The notes under the pieces were generated by a model. The model was not told where the DNA came from. It saw nothing but the letters and a program-made list of their open reading frames with translations, and did no database searches. Shown here in pieces: positions 54,273 to 64,000 of a stretch of DNA of 64,000 nt. The stretch spans positions 2,359,001 to 2,423,000 of the forward strand of contig NC_007761.1 in the NCBI RefSeq assembly GCF_000092045.1, written 5' to 3'. The translations under genes and the position numbers were made by a program. Every line of letters begins with the position of its first letter. Positions within the stretch are counted from its first letter, which is position 1. The stretch comes from Rhizobium etli CFN 42. Its GTDB lineage: Bacteria; Pseudomonadota; Alphaproteobacteria; Rhizobiales; Rhizobiaceae.

Positions 54273-56312
54273 TTATCCCTGTTTCGAGCGCGCAATAGCC
54301 TCGCCCGACGCAAACGGCAAGGTGTCGGCCTGCGGATAGAGCCTTTCCAGCGCCGAACCGACCATCTCGAGCCCCACCCGGGCGCCCTCTCGCGACACTG
54401 GCAAATGCCGCCCTGCGGTTCGCGACGCCTTGCGCTTGATAAAGAAACAAGCAGAACCGCGTGACGCCGCATCATCGACCAGCGCCAGATCCGCCGTGAT
54501 CAACCTCCTCTGATCATCGTCGGCAGGCGGTGCTTCATAGCTCCTCGCCAGGACGCGTGCCCAATAGGTGCAGGAAAGAAAGATCGCCAATGTCTGGCGG
54601 ATCTGACCGGGCCGCGTCACAACCGACCAGGAGGAGCCAAGCGGGCGGGCCGCCACCGTCACGTCGCGGTAGCAGGCATCGATCTTCTGCGACAATGCGA
54701 TCAATTCGAAACCGCTCTTGCCCTCGCCGATTGCGCCCAGCAGCTCGCGCAGCGCCTGGAACCAACGGGCGAGCGCAGCATCGAGCGCGCCGCGCGTGCG
54801 CGCCGGGAAAACGACGAAAGCAACTGCCGTTCCGGCCGCCGCGCCAATCACGGTCTCCCCGATGCGCAGTTTGAGCAGATCAAGCGTCAATACGCCGGTC
54901 ATGCCGTAGACCAGACAGAGCACGATCGAAATGAAGAAGGTCATCGTCGCGTACGAAACCTGCAGGAAGTAGAAAGCGAGAAAGATGCATATGGCCATAA
55001 CCGGGATAGCGATATCAGGCTCGCCCGAAATCAAGGTCGCCAGGACGAGGCCCATGGCGATGCCGAACACCGTGCCGAGCGAACGCGATAAAGCTTTCAT
55101 GGCTGTGTCGCCGCGCGAATTGGTGTTGGTAAAGACAAGGAAAGAGGCAAGCACCGCCCAAAACCAGCGCTCGCGCGACAAGAGCAGACCGAAGCCCATG
55201 GCGATCGCCGAGGCGAGCGTGATCTGCAGCGCTGAACGCAGCAGCGGATTGGCCAGCGAAAAATCGATCGCCTGCGCTTGCGCTGTGTCCTTGGCCGCAT
55301 CAACGCCGGAGAAACCGCATGCGCCTCCCCTGTTGATCGCCTCGGTCAGTTGCCGCCGCGCTTCGCCCAGCCAGAGCAGCGCCCGTACGGTTTCGCCCTG
55401 CGGCTGATCCTTGCTGGCCTCGATCATTCCCTCATATCTCTTGAGTTCTGCCGCATCGGCCCCGATCACCGCGTGAACGAGTGCAAAGGGCGGCGGGCTC
55501 TGGAAGCTCAGCACGATAGCGCTTTCGGCGGCAAGATGCGCATCGAAGAGCCGGATCGCCAGCTCCGCAGCGGGATTGGAAGCGCCGTCGAAGACGCCCG
55601 CTGATGGGCGCGGGATGAAGGTCTCGGCCATCAACACCACTTCCTTCAGCCGGTCTTCCAGCTGGCGCAGTTCCTGCCGGTCGGCCTCGCCGATGTCGCC
55701 ACTGGCGGCAAGGGCAGCGAGCTTGAAGAGGATCTGATTGATCCGCCCGCTGACACTTTCGAGCGAGCGCAGCAGATCGCGCCGCCAGTCATCAGGTAGA
55801 AGCACCGCCCTTACCATATGGCCGACAAGCACGGAAACGACCGGCCCGATCGCCACCTCAGGCAGTTCGGCAAGCGGCGGCTGGAAATAGGCCCCCATGA
55901 AATAGGAGGTGAAGGCGAACATGCCGATTGCAAAGCCGCGCGGCCCGAACACCCGGCCTGCCGATGCGAGCAAGATGATGACGAGAAAAACGAGATCGGA
56001 GAGAACGCGCTGATCCTCGAGCCCTGCGGCAATGGCGACGACAACAAGGCTTACGGCACAGCCGAACAGCCGCGTCACCAGCTGGCGCGCATTACCCTTG
56101 TCGCGCACCGCCACCCCACCTTCGATCGACAGTACGATGCCGAGGCCGAAGGCCGCCGTCGGCAGCGGCAAGATGAAAGCCTCTATGGCAAGCAGGATCA
56201 GGAATACGAGGAGGATGGTCAGCGTCACCCGCGAGGCCATGCGCAGGCGCGAAAGCGCCGGATCATTGGCAAGCAGCCAGTCGCGGAACTGAAAGCGGGA
56301 AAACAAATGCAT
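54273..56312 (-). CDS. FUSC family membrane protein (putative aromatic-acid efflux)
   Basis: The 679-residue protein has two membrane blocks of five to six helices (~28-165 and ~355-500) flanking cytoplasmic domains, the FUSC/AaeB/YccS pattern. Examples are LTILLVFLILLAIEAFILPL and GFGLLLSRERWFWAVLASFL. Family members export aromatic carboxylates or other organic acids. GAGGG lies just before the ATG. trmJ starts 4 bases after its stop, so the two are likely one transcription unit with murI. Confidence 0.85.
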   Translation of the reverse strand: MHLFSRFQFRDWLLANDPALSRLRMASRVTLTILLVFLILLAIEAFILPLPTAAFGLGIVLSIEGGVAVRDKGNARQLVTRLFGCAVSLVVVAIAAGLEDQRVLSDLVFLVIILLASAGRVFGPRGFAIGMFAFTSYFMGAYFQPPLAELPEVAIGPVVSVLVGHMVRAVLLPDDWRRDLLRSLESVSGRINQILFKLAALAASGDIGEADRQELRQLEDRLKEVVLMAETFIPRPSAGVFDGASNPAAELAIRLFDAHLAAESAIVLSFQSPPPFALVHAVIGADAAELKRYEGMIEASKDQPQGETVRALLWLGEARRQLTEAINRGGACGFSGVDAAKDTAQAQAIDFSLANPLLRSALQITLASAIAMGFGLLLSRERWFWAVLASFLVFTNTNSRGDTAMKALSRSLGTVFGIAMGLVLATLISGEPDIAIPVMAICIFLAFYFLQVSYATMTFFISIVLCLVYGMTGVLTLDLLKLRIGETVIGAAAGTAVAFVVFPARTRGALDAALARWFQALRELLGAIGEGKSGFELIALSQKIDACYRDVTVAARPLGSSWSVVTRPGQIRQTLAIFLSCTYWARVLARSYEAPPADDDQRRLITADLALVDDAASRGSACFFIKRKASRTAGRHLPVSREGARVGLEMVGSALERLYPQADTLPFASGEAIARSKQG

Positions 56313-56402
56313 GAGCCCTCATGCCATGAAGCATCGATAGATACCGCCGCGGGAGCGGAAATCAAACCGCTGACGCGCCCCATGCGATCGGATGTCGCCC
56401 GC

Positions 56403-56945
56403 TTACTGGCCCTTGGCGATCAGCGTCATGGTTTCCTTGAGCGAGGTCGGCCGCTGCCCCTCTTCACCCTGAACCATGATGTCATCGATGACGGATTTGC
56501 CGTTCTCCTCAATCACCTCGAAGCGCACAGTCGTGACGTCATCTTTGTAGGGGGCGCCTTCCATGCAGGTCGCCGCCTTGAATTTCACGGTCACCTCTGT
56601 CGTGCCGTTTGCCGGCTGGCCGCTTTCGATGGAAAGGTCCTGCAGCGGACAGGCATCCTGGCCGTTGACGATCACGTCATAGTCGAAGGGCGAAATGCCA
56701 TCCTCGTCGGCCGCCGGGTTCCGGGCGGCTACTTTGTATTTGTCGCCGAAGTCCTTGCTGTAGAGCCGGCCGAGTACGCTTTCCTCGAAAATATCGATCC
56801 AGTCGCTGACGTCGCTCGCCCAGTTCGCCTGCGTGTCCTTCATGATTTCCTTGACCGGCTCGGTCGCATCGGCTGCAAGCAAAAGCCCAGGTGCGACAGG
56901 CACGGCGGCAATAAGGCCGGCGAACAGAACGGCGATCTTCTTCAT
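56403..56945 (-). CDS. Exported hypothetical protein
   Basis: The 180-residue protein has a signal peptide (KKIAVLFAGLIAAVPVAPGL, cleavage near LAADAT) and a compact mature part with FEESVLGRLYSKDFGDKY and paired cysteines (QDACPLQDLS, KAATCMEGAP) that could form a disulfide. It looks like a small periplasmic NTF2-like (DUF3828-like) domain, but this is tentative. The function is unknown. It is divergent from icd. Confidence 0.7.
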   Translation of the reverse strand: MKKIAVLFAGLIAAVPVAPGLLLAADATEPVKEIMKDTQANWASDVSDWIDIFEESVLGRLYSKDFGDKYKVAARNPAADEDGISPFDYDVIVNGQDACPLQDLSIESGQPANGTTEVTVKFKAATCMEGAPYKDDVTTVRFEVIEENGKSVIDDIMVQGEEGQRPTSLKETMTLIAKGQ

Positions 56946-57048
56946 GGCAAAATGTCCGGGACTCGGGCGGGCTTATGCCGCGGAGGTTAGCCATTTTCCG
57001 CCACTTGGCAATGGCGGCAAAAACGTGATGTCCCTGCCCGTTGCAGCT

Positions 57049-57076
57049 TTGCGTTCCCGGCTCACAATGCTATAGC
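57049..57076 (+). promoter_or_regulatory. Candidate icd promoter
   Basis: TTGCGT (57049-57054) and TATAGC (57071-57076) are 16 bases apart, 62 bases before the icd ATG. Confidence 0.45.
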
Positions 57077-57137
57077 GCTCCGGATTACATCACCCAGCCG
57101 GGACAATATCCCCTTCCAAGCTTAACGAGGCAGATAC

Positions 57138-58349
57138 ATGAAGAAGATCAAGGTCGCCAATCCCGTCGCCGATCTCGACGGCGATGAAATGACACGCATC
57201 ATCTGGCAGCTCATCAAGGATAAGCTGATCCATCCGTATCTCGACCTCGATATCGACTATTACGACCTCTCGGTCGAAAATCGCGACGCCACCAACGACC
57301 AGGTGACGGTCGACGCCGCCAACGCCATCAAGAAATACGGCGTCGGTATCAAGTGCGCAACGATCACGCCTGATGAAGCCCGCGTCAAGGAATTCAATCT
57401 CAAGGAAATGTGGAAGAGCCCGAACGGCACGATCCGAAACATTCTCGGCGGCGTCATCTTCCGCGAGCCGATCATCTGCCGCAACGTTCCGCGCCTCGTT
57501 CCCGGCTGGACGCAGCCGATCGTCGTCGGCCGTCACGCTTTCGGCGACCAGTACCGCGCAACCGACTTCAAGTTCCCCGGCAAGGGCAAGCTGACGATCA
57601 AGTTCGTCGGTGAAGACGGCACCGTCATCGAGAAGGAGGTCTTCAACGCGCCGGGCGCCGGCGTTGCCATGGCCATGTACAACCTCGACGAATCGATCCG
57701 CGAATTCGCCCGCGCCTCGATGATGTACGGCCTGATGCGCAAATGGCCGGTCTACCTGTCGACCAAGAACACCATCCTCAAGGCCTATGACGGCCGCTTC
57801 AAGGACATCTTCGAGGAAGTCTACGAGACCGAATTCAAGGATCAGTTCAAGGAAGCCGGGATCACCTACGAACACCGTCTGATCGACGACATGGTCGCCT
57901 CGGCCCTGAAGTGGTCCGGAGGCTACGTCTGGGCCTGCAAGAACTACGACGGCGACGTCCAGTCCGATACCGTCGCGCAAGGCTTCGGCTCGCTCGGGCT
58001 GATGACCTCGGTTCTGCTGACGCCCGATGGCAAGACGGTCGAAGCCGAAGCCGCTCATGGTACGGTGACCCGCCACTATCGTCAGCATCAGAAGGGTCAG
58101 GAAACCTCGACGAACTCGATTGCATCGATCTTCGCCTGGACCCGTGGTCTCGCCCACCGCGCCAAGCTCGACGACAATGCCGAACTTGCCAAGTTCGCCT
58201 CGACGCTGGAAAAGGTCTGCGTCGACACCGTTGAATCCGGCTTCATGACCAAGGACTTGGCGCTGCTCATCGGCCCCGATCAGCCGTGGCTCTCGACCAC
58301 CGCCTTCCTCGACAAGATCGATCAGAACCTGCAGAAGGCGATGGCGTAA
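57138..58349 (+). CDS. icd: Isocitrate dehydrogenase (NADP+)
   Basis: The 403-residue enzyme oxidatively decarboxylates isocitrate to 2-oxoglutarate in the citric acid cycle. It belongs to the eukaryote-like (type II) subfamily: [20 protein letters not shown] at the N-terminus, [32 protein letters not shown] and the later [18 protein letters not shown], which holds the NADP-specific residues. The length fits. A strong terminator follows. Confidence 0.97.
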   Translation: MKKIKVANPVADLDGDEMTRIIWQLIKDKLIHPYLDLDIDYYDLSVENRDATNDQVTVDAANAIKKYGVGIKCATITPDEARVKEFNLKEMWKSPNGTIRNILGGVIFREPIICRNVPRLVPGWTQPIVVGRHAFGDQYRATDFKFPGKGKLTIKFVGEDGTVIEKEVFNAPGAGVAMAMYNLDESIREFARASMMYGLMRKWPVYLSTKNTILKAYDGRFKDIFEEVYETEFKDQFKEAGITYEHRLIDDMVASALKWSGGYVWACKNYDGDVQSDTVAQGFGSLGLMTSVLLTPDGKTVEAEAAHGTVTRHYRQHQKGQETSTNSIASIFAWTRGLAHRAKLDDNAELAKFASTLEKVCVDTVESGFMTKDLALLIGPDQPWLSTTAFLDKIDQNLQKAMA

Positions 58350-58374
58350 GCCGGCCGTTTCGGGATAGCATTGA

Positions 58375-58404
58375 AACGGCGGGGATTTCCCCGCCGTTTT
58401 CATT
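58375..58404 (+). terminator. icd terminator
   Basis: AACGGCGGGG (58375-58384) pairs with CCCCGCCGTT (58389-58398), ATTT loop, followed by TTCATTTT. It is a perfect 10-bp stem. Confidence 0.92.
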
Positions 58405-58419
58405 TTGGGAGAACCGCAA

Positions 58420-58866
58420 ATGACGGCGACCGTGCGCCCGCTCGAACCCTCTGACCGTACCGCTTGGGAGCCATTATGGAAGGCGTATCAGCGCTTCTAC
58501 GAGGTGGTCATCTCTGCCGACACCACGGATCTCACCTGGGCCCGCTTCCACGATCCTGACGAACCGATGCACGCGCTCGGCGCCTTTGATGAAGACGGCC
58601 GCCTCGTCGGCATCGTGCATGCGATTTTTCACCGCTCCTGCTGGCTGCCGCAATGGACCTGCTATCTGCAGGATCTCTATGTCGCCGATAGCCAGCGCGG
58701 CCTCGGCACCGGTGCCGCACTGATCGATGCGGTCGCCGCTCTTGCGCGCGCAAACGGCGCAGGCCGGCTCTACTGGATGACGCACGAAACGAATGCCACG
58801 GCGCGGCGGCTGTACGACCGGATCGCCGAACGCTCAGGCTTCATCCAGTATCGCAAAGCTCTCTGA
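58420..58866 (+). CDS. GNAT family N-acetyltransferase (2)
   Basis: The 148-residue protein starts at ATG 58420 with GGGAGAA upstream. It has GNAT marks: ATVRPLEPSDRTAWEPLW, CYLQDLYVADSQRGLGTGAALI (acetyl-CoA loop QRGLGTG) and TRRLYDRIAERSGF-like RRLYDRIAERSGFIQYRK. The substrate is unknown. It follows the icd terminator and likely has its own promoter. Confidence 0.88.
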   Translation: MTATVRPLEPSDRTAWEPLWKAYQRFYEVVISADTTDLTWARFHDPDEPMHALGAFDEDGRLVGIVHAIFHRSCWLPQWTCYLQDLYVADSQRGLGTGAALIDAVAALARANGAGRLYWMTHETNATARRLYDRIAERSGFIQYRKAL

Positions 58867-58954
58867 CGATCGGACTTGCACAAAGACCTCACCGCGCTAT
58901 TGATTCCGGGCGACGGCAATGCCTGACCAGCACGACAACAGGAGGAGGAATGTC

Positions 58955-59581
58955 ATGGCCGAAGAATTGGTATTCTACACGAACCCGATGTCGCGCGGCC
59001 GCATCGCGCGCTGGATGCTGGAGGAGATCGGCCGGCCCTATCGCACCGAACTCCTGACCTTCGGTGAAAGCATGAAGGCGCCGGAATATCTCCGTGTCAA
59101 TCCGATGGGCAAGGTGCCGGCAATCCGCCACGGCAACACCGTGGTCACTGAATGCGCGGCAATCTGCGCCTACCTCGCCGAGACCTTCCCGGAAAAGGGG
59201 CTGGCCCCAAGACCGGAGGAGCGCGCCCGCTATTACCGCTGGATGTTCTTTGCTGCCGGTCCACTGGAATCGGCGGTGACGATGAAGGCGCTCGGTTTCG
59301 AAATTCCGACGGAGCGCCTGCGCATGGCCGGCTGCGGCGGTTTCGGCGACGTCATGAACACGCTCGAAATGGCCGTTTCCGGCTCGACTTATGTCACCGG
59401 CGAGCGCTTCACCGCCGCCGACGTCTATGTCGGCGCGCATATCGGCTGGGGCCTCGGCTTCGGTTCCATCGAAAAACGCCAGGCGTTCGTCGATTACTTC
59501 GGCCGCATCAGCCAGCGTGACGCCTATAAGCGCGCCAATGCACTGGACGACGAGGCCGGCAAGACGATGCAGGCCGCCTGA
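58955..59581 (+). CDS. Glutathione S-transferase family protein
   Basis: The 208-residue protein has a thioredoxin-fold N-terminal domain (FYTNPMSRGRIARWMLEEIG, NPMGKVPAIRHG with the glutathione-binding cis-Pro) and ECAAICAYLAETF, then an all-helical domain with YVTGERFTAADVYVG. The active-site residue is probably Ser in PMSRGR, fitting Ser-type GSTs (Theta/Beta-like). AGGAGGAGG precedes the ATG. It converges on the AraC gene with a hairpin between. Confidence 0.9.
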   Translation: MAEELVFYTNPMSRGRIARWMLEEIGRPYRTELLTFGESMKAPEYLRVNPMGKVPAIRHGNTVVTECAAICAYLAETFPEKGLAPRPEERARYYRWMFFAAGPLESAVTMKALGFEIPTERLRMAGCGGFGDVMNTLEMAVSGSTYVTGERFTAADVYVGAHIGWGLGFGSIEKRQAFVDYFGRISQRDAYKRANALDDEAGKTMQAA

Positions 59582-59600
59582 GCGTTCAGGCACGATTGAC

Positions 59601-59622
59601 GACGCGGCAACTCCGCCGCGTC
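59601..59622. terminator. Hairpin between convergent GST and AraC genes
   Basis: GACGCGGC (59601-59608) and GCCGCGTC (59615-59622) form a perfect 8-bp stem. There is no T run, so it may act as a weak bidirectional terminator. Confidence 0.45.
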
Positions 59623-59633
59623 CTCGCGCGAGC

Positions 59634-60485
59634 TCAGGCAAGCGGCATGTGGATTTCTGTCAGCAGCTCGGTTGGCGGCACGTCGCGTGGGTTGTTGAGA
59701 TATTCCTCGAACATAACGCTGTCCTTCAACTGCCGTCCTGATTTGGGCAGCCACTCCCCATAAAGCCACTGATAAGCCGTGTGCATGTCGGCATAGGGAC
59801 CTTTGTGACGCAGCACGGCATAGGTGCCGCCGTCGATCCTGCGTCGCTCGAACGGCGCTTCGGCCGGAACGTCGGCGGAGCCGGTTACACAGGCGATCGA
59901 GCGCAACTGTTCGGCCGGCACGATATCGGGATCGTCGAGATAGACACCGATCATCCTCATGTCGGGCCTGGCGAGGCCGCGGGCGTAAAGCGTACCGAAC
60001 AATGTCTCGAAGGCTTTGCCGATCTGCATATAAGAGCCGGTATGGGCGACGCCGATCAGCTCGGTTGGTGCGATCTCACGTATGGTAACGTCGAACATGA
60101 TTTGGGTCTTTCCGTTAGGTGAGGGTTTAAAGGCTGTGTGGCTTCCCTCTTTTCGATAGCGGGCCGGCGGCATGCCGTAGACCGACTTGAAAATGCGATT
60201 GAAGGATTGGAGATTGGGATAGCCTGATCGTTTCGCAATCTCACTGACGACAAGCTCCGTGCCGACGATCTCGCCCGCCGCGCGATGCAACCTCAGCCGC
60301 TTGACGGTGGCCGCCAGCGTCTCGCCATAAATCGCCCGGTAGATCCTGTGCCAGTGATAGCTCGACAGGCAGGCGATCTCAGCGAGGCGCTCCATATCCA
60401 GCTCCTCGTCGAGGTGGTCGTGAATATAGGCAGAAACCCGTCTCAGACGGCTTTCATAGAGCGCCCATGCCGTTTCGCCATTCAT
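59634..60485 (-). CDS. AraC-family regulator with GyrI-like ligand domain
   Basis: The 283-residue protein has two AraC helix-turn-helix motifs at the N-terminus (YIHDHLDEELDMERLAEIAC, CLSSYHWHRIYRAIYGETLA; then VVSEIAKRSGYPNLQSFNRI) and a GyrI-like effector domain (~130-283: VTIREIAPTELIGVAHTGSY, AVLRHKGPYADMHTAYQWLY). The domain order is that of Rob-like or SoxS/BmrR hybrid regulators that respond to small molecules. The ATG at 60485 has GAGG six bases upstream. It could regulate the GST or drug transporters, but no operator was identified. Confidence 0.87.
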   Translation of the reverse strand: MNGETAWALYESRLRRVSAYIHDHLDEELDMERLAEIACLSSYHWHRIYRAIYGETLAATVKRLRLHRAAGEIVGTELVVSEIAKRSGYPNLQSFNRIFKSVYGMPPARYRKEGSHTAFKPSPNGKTQIMFDVTIREIAPTELIGVAHTGSYMQIGKAFETLFGTLYARGLARPDMRMIGVYLDDPDIVPAEQLRSIACVTGSADVPAEAPFERRRIDGGTYAVLRHKGPYADMHTAYQWLYGEWLPKSGRQLKDSVMFEEYLNNPRDVPPTELLTEIHMPLA

Positions 60486-60621
60486 GTCAAACCTCATGCA
60501 AATCGATCGGCTGCAGAGAACCATAACTCGATTTGACAAATCCTGCTGAGCTGCCGGCTCCGGATCCCAACGCTACGCGGCAGGAGAAGCATCGCTATTG
60601 CCTACTACGCTGCTTCACCTT

Positions 60622-60776
60622 CTCATTCCTGTGCCCATCACAGGAAATCCAGCCACGGCGCGTCCGCGCCGCGAATGAATCAGTATCTAAAGAAAAACTC
60701 TTTCACGCCCAAAGACTTGGGCGCACTGGATTCCTGTGACATCCCTCTGGCGAATCCCTGAGGACACAGGAATGAG
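60622..60776. repeat. 155-bp palindromic intergenic element
   Basis: Outer arms CTCATTCCTGTG (60622-60633) and CACAGGAATGAG (60765-60776) are perfect. Inner arms CACAGGAAATCCAG (60640-60653) and CTGGATTCCTGTG (60727-60739) pair imperfectly, and CGGCGCG/CGCGCCG lies between. This resembles common rhizobial repeat elements. It fills most of the 378-base gap between the AraC gene and alaS; no gene is seen in the rest. Confidence 0.75.
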
Positions 60777-60863
60777 AGAGGTCTGGGAGAACGCCGAATC
60801 AAGAACGTTCACCACCAAGCTAAGGCGGAAGCCGACCTTACGGCTTAGGAATGAACCGTCAAC

Positions 60864-63518
<2,655 letters not shown>

Positions 63519-63605
63519 TCTATGCCCTTCAATGCTGCCGGAGGCAGATAAATTCAAATCCATCGGCTTTTAACGTTCGCCTCCGCCACTGTCCAGCCGA
63601 CAAAC

Positions 63606-63641
63606 AAAACCGGCCGCATTCTGATGAGGGAAGGCGGCCGG
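63606..63641 (-). terminator. recA terminator
   Basis: On the minus strand CCGGCCGC (63641-63634) pairs with GCGGCCGG (63617-63610), 16-base loop, followed by TTTTGTTTG. It is between recA and alaS. Confidence 0.75.
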
Positions 63642-63673
63642 CTGACATATCAGATCAAGTTCAAGCGCGAAAA

Positions 63674-64000
63674 TTACATTTCCGCGGCAGCATCGCCGTC
63701 ATCGGCATCCGGACCGCCATTCTGCAGGAACCGGTCGGCGATCAGGCCGGCATTCTGGCGCAGCGCCAGCTCGATCTCGCGAGCGAGATCCGGATTGTCG
63801 CGCAGGAAGGTTTTGGCGTTTTCGCGGCCCTGACCAAGACGCTGGCTGTTATAGGAGAACCAGGCGCCCGACTTCTCGACGATACCGGCCTTGACGCCGA
63901 GATCGACGAGTTCGCCCGTCTTCGACACGCCTTCGCCATACATGATGTCGAACTCGACCTGCTTAAAGGGAGGCGCCATCTTGTTCTTGACGACCTTGAC
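63674..64000 (-). CDS. recA: Recombinase RecA, C-terminal part (partial)
   Basis: The 3' end of the gene is visible (~108 residues); the start lies beyond the window edge. [59 protein letters not shown] and the acidic tail ending GDAAAEM are RecA hallmarks. RecA forms filaments on single-stranded DNA for recombination and SOS induction. The ATP-binding core is outside the window. Terminator at 63606-63641. Confidence 0.97.
   Translation of the reverse strand, partial: VKVVKNKMAPPFKQVEFDIMYGEGVSKTGELVDLGVKAGIVEKSGAWFSYNSQRLGQGRENAKTFLRDNPDLAREIELALRQNAGLIADRFLQNGGPDADDGDAAAEM

Noticed and set aside
55818..56990. Open frame of 390 codons on the plus strand
   Set aside because: Antisense of FUSC and the exported-protein gene, no domain.
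57090..58403. Open frame of 437 codons on the minus strand
   Set aside because: Antisense of icd; same composition effect.

Overview
The window looks like a stretch of chromosome from a fast-growing Rhizobium (R. leguminosarum / R. etli type). This rests on high-GC coding sequence with strong third-position GC bias, frequent GTG/TTG starts, typical alphaproteobacterial gene neighbourhoods (purC-purS-purQ-purL-bolA, alaS next to recA, rpsD-glsA), and several palindromic intergenic repeats of the kind scattered through rhizobial genomes. No rRNA, tRNA, CRISPR array or intact transposase gene was seen. All assignments come from reading protein motifs and context; no database search was run.

Layout. 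0-11 kb: the end of tyrS, a GH13 trehalose-synthase-like enzyme, a 1132-aa AsmA/DUF3971 protein, a BCP/PrxQ peroxiredoxin coupled to a DUF455 ferritin-like protein, a LytM/M23 peptidase, an RhlE-type DEAD-box helicase and a Nudix hydrolase. 11-21.6 kb: a TfoX N-terminal-like protein, a flavin reductase, an exported periplasmic-binding protein, rpe-DUF2259-membrane protein, purB, a membrane-protein gene broken by an 8-bp tandem duplication, an iron-permease-family protein, DUF2189, an RBBP9-type hydrolase and a PAS-GGDEF-EAL protein. 21.7-29.8 kb: purine genes purC, purS, purQ and purL with kptA embedded between purS and purQ, then a lipoprotein, a DUF1127 protein divergent from a MocR regulator with a perfect operator, a PagL-like outer-membrane protein, and bolA.

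29.9-40.8 kb is the most distinctive part: a self-contained catabolic block of two divergent operons controlled from one intergenic region. The leftward operon encodes a GntR/FCD regulator, a TIM-barrel isomerase/dehydratase-like protein, a polar-amino-acid-type ABC transporter (two permeases, Tat-type binding protein, ATPase), a QsuD-like quinate/shikimate dehydrogenase, a CHMI-type tautomerase, a type II dehydroquinase and a Gfo/Idh/MocA dehydrogenase. The rightward operon encodes a hydroxyquinol-type intradiol dioxygenase, an HpaH-type hydratase, an HpaI-type aldolase and a binding-protein-like protein without a signal peptide. Both promoters have TTGACA -35 boxes and ATAATCG-type palindromes. 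The block lies between bolA and grxD, genes that are often neighbours, so it is probably an insertion. It combines quinate/shikimate enzymes with an intradiol dioxygenase feeding a hydratase/aldolase pair normally found in meta-cleavage pathways.

40.8-64 kb returns to ordinary chromosome: a lipase-like membrane protein, a small Lys/Arg-rich protein, grxD, two tandem Bcr/CflA exporters, a GNAT protein, a 357-bp multi-hairpin palindromic element, two tandem inositol-monophosphatase-family genes, ttcA, glsA, rpsD, a HerA-like ATPase, murI, trmJ, an FUSC transporter, an exported protein, icd, a second GNAT, a GST, an AraC-GyrI regulator, a second palindromic element, alaS and the 3' end of recA.
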